DNA of 64,000 nt from Mycolicibacterium stellerae (GTDB lineage Bacteria > Actinomycetota > Actinomycetes > Mycobacteriales > Mycobacteriaceae). Numbering within the stretch: the first letter of the stretch is position 1; each line of letters starts with the position of its first letter. Shown here piece by piece: positions 58,017 through 64,000 of this stretch. The stretch covers positions 1 through 64,000 of the forward strand of contig NZ_RARC01000022.1 of assembly GCF_003719305.1 (NCBI RefSeq). Direction: 5' to 3'. Both the position numbers and the translations under genes were made by a program. Under the pieces are notes generated by a model. It was not told the DNA's origin and did no database searches. It saw only the letters and a list, made by a program, of their open reading frames with translations.

Positions 58017-60626
58017 GTGCTCGAACACTGGCCGATGACCGGCCGGGATTCAGAGATCGGCGAGGTCAGCCACTTGATCGCCGACGATGCCGCGCGCGGC
58101 GTTGCACTGTCGGGCAAGCCCGGCGTCGGCAAGTCGCGGTTGGCGCGCGAAACGCTGCGGGCGGCGGCAGATGCCGGATGGGACGTCCGCAGCGTGGCTG
58201 CCACCGCCACGAGCCGAGCAATCCCGCTGGGAGCGTTCGCGCAATGGACCGACGATGTGCACGGCGAGCCCTTCGTATTGGTACGCAGGGTCGTCGAGGC
58301 CCTGACGGCCGGAACACGGCCCGAACGGCTGGTTGTCTTCGTCGATGACGGTCACCTGCTCGACGATTTGTCGGCGCTGGTCGTGCACCAGATCGTGCAC
58401 TCGCGGGCCGCGGCCCTCATCGTCACAATCCGCACGGGCGAGTCGGCCCCGGCCGCGGTGACGGCGTTGTGGAAGGACGGCCTGCTGAGCAGACGCGAGG
58501 TCGAGCCGCTGTCCCGTGACCAGATCGATGACTTGTTGGCGGCAGCGTTCGGAGGGCCGCCGGATCCGCAGTCCGGGGAAAGGCTGTGGCGCCTCACGTG
58601 TGGAAACGTGCTGTTCCTGCGTCAGCTCGTCGAGCAGGAGTACAGGGCCGGTCGGCTGATCGTTGAGGATGGCCTGCTGGGCTGGCATGGCAGCGGACCA
58701 CTCTCGGGTTCGTTGGCTGAGCTGGTGGACACCCAGATCGGGGCTGTTCCCGGTGATGTGCGCGATGTGGTCGATCTCGTCGCCGTCGCTGAACCGCTCG
58801 ATTGGCATTGCTTGAGGCTGCTTGCCGACCCGACTGCGATCGAAGCGGCCGAACAGCGCGAACTCATTCGGACGGTGGAGGACGAAGTCTTCATCGGTCA
58901 CCCGATGTACGCGGAGGTCCGCGTGAACCGCTGTGGTCCTTCGCGACTGCGGCGGCTCCGCGGTCAGATCGCCACCGCGATGAAGGAGGGCGGTAGTCCC
59001 GCAGCTGTCATGAAGCGGGGGATGCTGTGGCTGGAGTCCGATCTTCCGCCCGACCCGGATGTGCTGTTCGCCGCAGCGACGGCGGCCAGCTCGCTGCTGG
59101 ACTTCGTAACGGCCGAGCGGCTTTACACCGCTGCGGCCGCAACCGGCGTCGGCGCGCAGGCGCGAATACCTCTCGCCTACACGCTCTTCATGATGCAGAA
59201 AGGAGAACTCGCCCTCGAAGTCCTCGATGGCATGGAGAACGACGCGACGCAGACTGCATTCGTCAACGACGCGGTGATGCGTGCTGTCAATCTTCTGTGG
59301 GCGAAGCGTTCACCGGAGCAGTCGTGGCGTGCCATCGACGAGGCGCTGGTCGGCGCTTCGGGTGTACGTCGGCAGCAGCTGCTGGTGTTCCGCGCGAACC
59401 AACTCGCGCTGGCCGCACGGCCCGTCGAAGTCCTGGAAACGCTGGTCGACGTCGACTATGGAGACCTCGACTACTACGGGGCGACAATGGGTCTCAGCGC
59501 CGAGGCCATGGCCTACGGCGAGCTCGGGCAAACCGATCGCGCCGTGGTGAAGGCGATCGAGTCCGGCCGCTCGCTCACCCGCAGCGACCAGGGCGAGTAC
59601 CTCCGCCAGCCGTTGGCCGAGTTCCACACGTTCGCCCTCGCGGCGGCGGGACGAATCAAAGAAGCGATGTATGTCGCTGAACGGCATCTCCGGGATCATC
59701 GGGAGCCGATGCCCGTACAAGTGCTGGCATCGGAAATCCTCGGCATGGCGAAGTTGGCCGCAGGCGACCTCGGCGCCGCGCTGCGTCTGCTTCCGCTTGG
59801 ATTGGATACCGATATCGTCGGCGACGAGGTGGCCAACAGCTTCCACGTGGCGAACAGCTTTCACCGGTTCCATCTGCTGCGCGCCCAGGCATTGGCCCGG
59901 TCCGGCGATGTCGATGCCGCCCGCGATGCGCTGGAAAGGGCTCGCACGCTACGGCATCCAGCTTACGTCTTCGTCACGTCCACCGAGATGCTGGCCGAGG
60001 CGTGGTTGGCCGCGTGCTGCGGGCGGCTCACGGAGGCACGCCGGGTGGCGCGGGATGCCGCCGAGTTCGCCAGAGAGCACGACCAATTCGCCCGTGAGGT
60101 GTGGTGCCTACAGACCGCGGTGCAATTCGACGACGTCGAAGCCGGCGGGCGACTTGCCGAGTTGGCCGCACTCGTCGAAGGTCCGCGTGCCGTGGTCGCG
60201 GCACGTCACGCGGCGGCGCTGAGTACCGACGACGCCGTCGAACTCGACGCGGTGTCAGCCGAATTCGAGACGATCGGCGATCTTCTCGCCGCGGCGGACA
60301 CTGCAGGGCAGGCTGCGACGTCGCACCGTCGGGCAGGCCGTGCGGGCAGCGCGATGACTGCCGCCGCGCGGGTACGACGCCTGGCGCACATGTGTGGCGG
60401 AGCGACGAGCCCGGCGATCGAAGCCGCCGCCTTCGTCCCGCCGTTCACCAACCGGGAGCGCGAGATTGCGGTGCTGGTCGCCCGGGGGCTGTCGAATCGC
60501 GAGATCGCCGAAGCGGTGTCGCTGTCCGTGCGGACCGTCGAAAGCCACATCTATCGGGCAAGTACCAAGGCCGGAGTCGCCGGACGTTCCGCGCTGGCCG
60601 ATCTGATGCGGAACTCGGACAACTAG
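58017..60626 (+). CDS. LuxR-family LAL regulator (AAA+ ATPase plus HTH)
   Basis: 869 residues. Walker A GKPGVGKS (33-40) and Walker B RLVVFVDDGHLL (about 105); a TPR-like helical middle (about 350-790); C-terminal LuxR HTH (about 805-865): FTNREREIAVLVARGLSNREIAEAVSLSVRTVESHIYR. LAL/MalT-type activators sense a small molecule and ATP. GTG 58017 is in the promoter region of the large surface protein and may control it. Its TAG (60624-60626) overlaps the menacing convergent stop CTAG of the MimR gene. Confidence 0.92.
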   Translation: MLEHWPMTGRDSEIGEVSHLIADDAARGVALSGKPGVGKSRLARETLRAAADAGWDVRSVAATATSRAIPLGAFAQWTDDVHGEPFVLVRRVVEALTAGTRPERLVVFVDDGHLLDDLSALVVHQIVHSRAAALIVTIRTGESAPAAVTALWKDGLLSRREVEPLSRDQIDDLLAAAFGGPPDPQSGERLWRLTCGNVLFLRQLVEQEYRAGRLIVEDGLLGWHGSGPLSGSLAELVDTQIGAVPGDVRDVVDLVAVAEPLDWHCLRLLADPTAIEAAEQRELIRTVEDEVFIGHPMYAEVRVNRCGPSRLRRLRGQIATAMKEGGSPAAVMKRGMLWLESDLPPDPDVLFAAATAASSLLDFVTAERLYTAAAATGVGAQARIPLAYTLFMMQKGELALEVLDGMENDATQTAFVNDAVMRAVNLLWAKRSPEQSWRAIDEALVGASGVRRQQLLVFRANQLALAARPVEVLETLVDVDYGDLDYYGATMGLSAEAMAYGELGQTDRAVVKAIESGRSLTRSDQGEYLRQPLAEFHTFALAAAGRIKEAMYVAERHLRDHREPMPVQVLASEILGMAKLAAGDLGAALRLLPLGLDTDIVGDEVANSFHVANSFHRFHLLRAQALARSGDVDAARDALERARTLRHPAYVFVTSTEMLAEAWLAACCGRLTEARRVARDAAEFAREHDQFAREVWCLQTAVQFDDVEAGGRLAELAALVEGPRAVVAARHAAALSTDDAVELDAVSAEFETIGDLLAAADTAGQAATSHRRAGRAGSAMTAAARVRRLAHMCGGATSPAIEAAAFVPPFTNREREIAVLVARGLSNREIAEAVSLSVRTVESHIYRASTKAGVAGRSALADLMRNSDN

Positions 60627-62374
60627 GCGATGCCGAAGTCCTTGATCTTTCGGTAGATCGTGGCGCGAGACATCCCGAGGGCCTCTGCGGCGTCGGCCTT
60701 GCTGCCGTCGTTCTCCGAGAGGCTGCGGACGATGGCATCGCGCTCCATGGCTTCGAGACGGGTGAGCTTGCGTCGGGTCAGCGAGTGGCACTCGGCGGGA
60801 AGCTTTTCAACGCCGATGATCCCTGAACGCTGTCGGGAAACGGTTTCCGCCAAGATGTTTCGCAGCTGCGCAACATTTCCGGGCCACGGCAACTTGCTCA
60901 GCTGACGCATCGCTTCGCGGTCCATCCGCACCTCGTCGCGCGTCAACTCGTTGAGCAACATGGGGACGAGCTCTTCCAGATCCTCGATCCTGTGCCGCAA
61001 GGCGGGGACCGTCACGGTATGGGTGAAGAAGGGAAGGACGAGCATGTCCACCAACGGTGAGCTTCTCTCGGTGCTCGTAGTCGCCGCTATCCAGCCGCGG
61101 CCGGCCCGAGTCTGTAACACCGCCGCCAGCGGCTCGAGCGCGTCGTCGGCGAGCTCATCGACGTTGGCGACGATGACGGCGAAGTCGGCGGAGTCCGTCT
61201 CTGCTTCGAACTCTGCGACGAAGTCGTCTGCAGTTTCAAACGATTCGGCACGCAATATCCGGATGGTGCGCTCCGGGGTGACGAATTGTGCGACGGCCTG
61301 GCCAAGCCGCGTCCTTCCCGACCCGCGTTCGCCTTCGATCACCACCCATTCGCGGTCGCGGTAGCAGCGTTCCACTTGCTGGGAGCTGCGCCGAAATGAG
61401 CTGCTCCGGCCGGCCAGCCGTGGGATGGGCTGACGCCCGCGGGCCGGAGCGCTTTCGGTGATGTGCAACGACACATGGAACACCACGCTGTCACTGCGGA
61501 CACCGACGGCAATACGTTGCGCGGCCGATATCTTCACCGACGCACCGCTGGGCAAGCTGGCTACCGTCGTCGTGGTGAATGAGGTGCGCGTCATCTCTGC
61601 GGCGTGATCCAGCAATGCCGTCTGGTCGGCGGCATTGAGGGCCTGCCGGAGATAGGGATTCATCAGGACCACGTCGCCACCGATCGCGAGCACCCCGGCG
61701 GGGTAGCGACGGCTCTGCTTGAGGTAGGCGTCGAGCAGTGCGGTTTCAGTCTCGTTGTTCATCGCGCGCATACGGTCTTCGATTTGACTGCCTGCGCTCT
61801 TGGCGAGGACGAAGAGCAGCGGATCGGCCTGCTTGGCCCAGCACGTCAGGTCGATTACGCCGACAACTCGCCGGGTGACCGGTTCCCGGATGGGTGAGCC
61901 GGCGCACGCGAGCCTGCCAAGGGTTCCGACGTAGTGCTCGCTGCCCTGGATGAACACTGGCTGACCGGTCTCAAGAGCGGTACCGATGCCGTTCGTGCCC
62001 GCGAACTCCTCCGCGTAGCTGTAGCCCCGAGCGAGGCGGACGTTGTCGAGCGTCCGCGAGATTTTGGAATCGGCCGCGATCCGGTCGAGGACCACACCGT
62101 CGGCAGAGGTGAGCACAACGCTCACCGCCTGCGCGGACAGGTCCTCGGCGATCCGGCGCAGAACCGGTGCGGCGGCGTGGGTGAGGGGCGTGTCGGTGTC
62201 CGGCTCACGCACAAAGGGCAGCTCGACGCGGTCCGGATGGACCTGCAGGTCGCGGGATCGGCGCCACGAATTCAGAACGCCAGGTGCGACCGCATCGGCC
62301 CTCAGGGCGCCTGCCGTCAAGAATTGCTCTCTGGCGCGACGGGCCCCGACGGCTGTGTCGGCATCTTTGACCAT
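60623..62374 (-). CDS. mimR: MimR-type transcriptional activator, GAF-AAA-Fis
   Basis: 583 residues. N-terminal region with a GAF-like sensor (EEFAGTNGIGTALETGQPVFIQGSEHY, then RRVVGVIDLTCW), a central AAA+-like domain with a changed Walker A (GERGSGRT, Lys replaced by Arg), and a C-terminal Fis HTH (SKADAAEALGMSRATIYRKIKDFG). There is no GAFTGA loop, as expected in a genus without sigma-54, so it is an AcoR/MimR-type activator of a vegetative promoter. ATG 62374 (GAGG ten bases upstream) is preferred; ATG 62395 and ATG 62422 are in frame. Divergent from mimA. Confidence 0.88.
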   Translation of the reverse strand: MVKDADTAVGARRAREQFLTAGALRADAVAPGVLNSWRRSRDLQVHPDRVELPFVREPDTDTPLTHAAAPVLRRIAEDLSAQAVSVVLTSADGVVLDRIAADSKISRTLDNVRLARGYSYAEEFAGTNGIGTALETGQPVFIQGSEHYVGTLGRLACAGSPIREPVTRRVVGVIDLTCWAKQADPLLFVLAKSAGSQIEDRMRAMNNETETALLDAYLKQSRRYPAGVLAIGGDVVLMNPYLRQALNAADQTALLDHAAEMTRTSFTTTTVASLPSGASVKISAAQRIAVGVRSDSVVFHVSLHITESAPARGRQPIPRLAGRSSSFRRSSQQVERCYRDREWVVIEGERGSGRTRLGQAVAQFVTPERTIRILRAESFETADDFVAEFEAETDSADFAVIVANVDELADDALEPLAAVLQTRAGRGWIAATTSTERSSPLVDMLVLPFFTHTVTVPALRHRIEDLEELVPMLLNELTRDEVRMDREAMRQLSKLPWPGNVAQLRNILAETVSRQRSGIIGVEKLPAECHSLTRRKLTRLEAMERDAIVRSLSENDGSKADAAEALGMSRATIYRKIKDFGIA

Positions 62375-62438
62375 GGTGGCTGTACCTCGGTCCATAAAGG
62401 CTGCAACCCGCAGCATAAGCATGTGTGCCGACCGCGCC

Positions 62439-62453
62439 GTCTCAATTTGAGAA
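62439..62453. promoter_or_regulatory. Palindrome GTCTCA-ATT-TGAGAA (site 1)
   Basis: Inverted repeat TCTCAA-T-TTGAGA within 62440-62452, of form GTCTCA-N3-TGAGA. It lies in the mimR/mimA divergent gap and matches site 2 at 62507-62521. Candidate MimR binding site. Confidence 0.6.
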
Positions 62454-62506
62454 TCCCGGCCGCCTCATACAGACGTTCGTTCGAACTCTACTGCGGTGTG
62501 ACGCTC

Positions 62507-62521
62507 GTCTCAGACTGAGAC
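62507..62521. promoter_or_regulatory. Palindrome GTCTCAG-A-CTGAGAC (site 2)
   Basis: Perfect 7+1+7 inverted repeat, same half-site GTCTCA/TGAGAC as site 1; centres are 68 bp apart. It is 89 bp upstream of the mimA start. The two are the likely operators of the activator. Confidence 0.65.
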
Positions 62522-62609
62522 GCCTGTGCGCCACGCCACACGGTTACATCGGTCACGCATCGTCCCCGAGCCCGGCGGATGAGTGGCCCATCAATTCAGG
62601 AGGCTCACC

Positions 62610-64000
62610 TTGAGCAGACAAAGCCTGACCAAGGCGCACGCGAAGATCAGCGAACTGACCTGGGAACCGACGTTTGCCACCCCGGCAACCCGGTTCGGCA
62701 CCGACTACACCTTCGAAAAGGCACCCAAGAAGGACCCGCTGAAGCAGATCATGCGGTCCTACTTCCCGATGGAGGAAGAGAAGGACAACCGCGTCTACGG
62801 AGCCATGGACGGCGCGATCCGCGGCAACATGTTCCGCCAGGTGCAGCAGCGCTGGCTCGAATGGCAAAAGCTGTTCCTATCGATCATCCCGTTCCCCGAA
62901 ATCTCGGCGGCCAGGGCAATGCCGATGGCCATCGACGCGGTCCCCAACCCCGAGATCCACAACGGGCTCGCCGTTCAGATGATCGACGAGGTTCGTCACT
63001 CGACGATTCAGATGAACCTCAAGAAGCTGTACATGAACAACTACATCGACCCGGCCGGCTTCGACATGACGGAGAAGGCCTTCGCGAACAACTACGCGGG
63101 CACCATCGGCCGTCAGTTCGGCGAGGGGTTCATCACCGGCGATGCCATCACCGCAGCGAACATCTATCTGACCGTAGTCGCCGAAACCGCGTTCACCAAC
63201 ACTCTTTTCGTGGCCATGCCCGATGAGGCCGCGGCTAACGGCGACTACCTGCTGCCAACTGTTTTCCACTCGGTGCAGTCCGACGAGTCTCGCCATATCT
63301 CCAACGGGTACTCGATCTTGCTGATGGCACTGGCCGACGAACGGAACCGGCCGCTGCTGGAACGTGATCTGCGGTACGCGTGGTGGAACAACCACTGCGT
63401 AGTCGATGCCGCGATCGGCACCTTCATCGAGTACGGCACCAAGGACCGCCGCAAAGACCGCGAGAGCTACGCCGAAATGTGGCGGCGGTGGATTTACGAC
63501 GACTACTACCGCAGTTACCTTCTGCCGCTGGAGAAGTACGGCCTCACCATCCCGCACGACCTGGTCGAGGAAGCGTGGAAGCGCATCACCGAGAAGGGCT
63601 ACGTGCACGAAGTCGCCCGCTTCTTTGCCACCGGCTGGCCTGTCAACTACTGGCGCATCGACACCATGACCGATACCGACTTCGAATGGTTCGAAAACAA
63701 GTACCCGGGCTGGTACTCCAAGTACGGCAAGTGGTGGGAGGAATACAACCGCTTGGCATACCCGGGCCGCAACAAGCCCATCGCCTTCGAAGAGGTCGGG
63801 TATCAGTACCCGCACCGCTGCTGGACGTGCATGGTGCCCGCACTGATCCGTGAGGACATGGTTGTCGACAAGGTCGACGGGCAGTGGCGGACCTACTGCT
63901 CCGAGACTTGCCACTGGACCGACGCGGTCGCCTTCCGCGGCGAGTACGAGGGCCGGCAGACCCCGAACATGGGCCGTCTCACCGGTTTTCGCGAATGGGA
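62610..64000 (+). CDS. mimA: Propane/phenol monooxygenase large (oxygenase alpha) subunit, 3' end outside the window
   Basis: 463 complete codons are present; the reading frame runs off the window at 64000. Diiron motifs: the EVRHS ExxH near residue 127 and SDESRHISNG (ExxH) near 226, with AETAFTN carrying a further Glu. Sequence blocks are those of MimA/PrmA of M. smegmatis, which hydroxylates propane, phenol and acetone. TTG 62610 is preceded by GGAGG six bases upstream. Divergent from mimR. The reductase, beta and coupling subunits are expected downstream of the window. Confidence 0.96.
   Translation, partial: MSRQSLTKAHAKISELTWEPTFATPATRFGTDYTFEKAPKKDPLKQIMRSYFPMEEEKDNRVYGAMDGAIRGNMFRQVQQRWLEWQKLFLSIIPFPEISAARAMPMAIDAVPNPEIHNGLAVQMIDEVRHSTIQMNLKKLYMNNYIDPAGFDMTEKAFANNYAGTIGRQFGEGFITGDAITAANIYLTVVAETAFTNTLFVAMPDEAAANGDYLLPTVFHSVQSDESRHISNGYSILLMALADERNRPLLERDLRYAWWNNHCVVDAAIGTFIEYGTKDRRKDRESYAEMWRRWIYDDYYRSYLLPLEKYGLTIPHDLVEEAWKRITEKGYVHEVARFFATGWPVNYWRIDTMTDTDFEWFENKYPGWYSKYGKWWEEYNRLAYPGRNKPIAFEEVGYQYPHRCWTCMVPALIREDMVVDKVDGQWRTYCSETCHWTDAVAFRGEYEGRQTPNMGRLTGFREW

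Noticed and set aside
60623..62374. Sigma-54-dependent enhancer-binding protein
   Set aside because: It has a Fis HTH and a central AAA-like region, but no GAFTGA motif and a changed Walker A. The genus lacks sigma-54 as far as I know.

Overview
The window is GC-rich actinobacterial DNA, most likely from a fast-growing mycobacterium (Mycolicibacterium, M. smegmatis-like). The evidence is the gene content and order: the menaquinone and polyprenyl cluster (menE, menB, menC, a bpoC-like hydrolase, menD, mgtA, menG, menJ, grcC1, htpX, gpsA, yajQ) matches the M. tuberculosis Rv0542c-Rv0566c block as I remember it. It is followed by a mimA-type propane/phenol monooxygenase gene with its own regulator, which is typical of saprophytic mycobacteria. 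Many starts are GTG and several promoters look leaderless.

Layout. 1-6.2 kb: a GNAT acetyltransferase, a TetR regulator with a short-chain dehydrogenase (SDR), an FMN flavoprotein, glycogen phosphorylase and a secreted protein. 6.2-14.3 kb: menE, phosphate transporter pitA with DUF3349 genes on both sides, a glyoxalase-fold protein, an SDR, a second FMN flavoprotein, a TerC-family membrane protein behind a yybP-ykoY (manganese) riboswitch, menB and an F420/DUF385-type protein. 14.3-25.4 kb: a HAD protein, a four-gene operon of unknown function (PIG-L deacetylase, GT2 glycosyltransferase, acyl-CoA-dehydrogenase-like protein, NodS-like methyltransferase), an ECF42-type sigma factor, fadD8, a YCII/DGPF protein, a Pro/Ala/Lys-rich membrane protein, an amidohydrolase, and a SOUL-TspO pair. 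25.5-36.2 kb: menC, a DUF2236 (MpaB-like) protein flanked by two small related membrane proteins, a GlxA-type regulator with a DJ-1/PfpI protein, bpoC, menD, a DUF3592 protein, a DsbA-like lipoprotein, mgtA, an SDR and menG. 36.2-45.1 kb: menJ and grcC1 (divergent), htpX, a secreted protein, gpsA, a three-gene type VII secretion-like locus (EspC-like protein, WXG-esterase, lipoprotein), yajQ and tRNA-Tyr.

45.2-48.5 kb is a decaying locus. An SDR, an isochorismatase-type hydrolase and a metallo-beta-lactamase-fold gene are truncated, the isochorismatase also carries an in-frame TGA, and an MmyB-like XRE regulator is split by an in-frame TAG. Only the alpha/beta hydrolase there is intact. 48.5-54.8 kb holds a catabolic-looking group (enoyl-CoA hydratase, CMD protein, two SDRs, aldehyde dehydrogenase, hydroxyisobutyrate-dehydrogenase-like protein, TetR) around a strong palindromic operator. 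55-60.6 kb has a large multidomain surface protein divergent from a LuxR/LAL regulator. 60.6-64 kb has a MimR-type activator divergent from mimA, which runs off the window; two matching 15-bp palindromes lie in the gap.

How the genes work together: the men genes, menG, menJ and grcC1 give most of the steps to partially saturated menaquinone. The SOUL/TspO, pitA/DUF3349, DUF2236 sandwich, PIG-L/GT2/methyltransferase and EspC-like/esterase/lipoprotein sets are compact, translationally coupled units; the last three have no function I can name and are the best candidates for undescribed systems.
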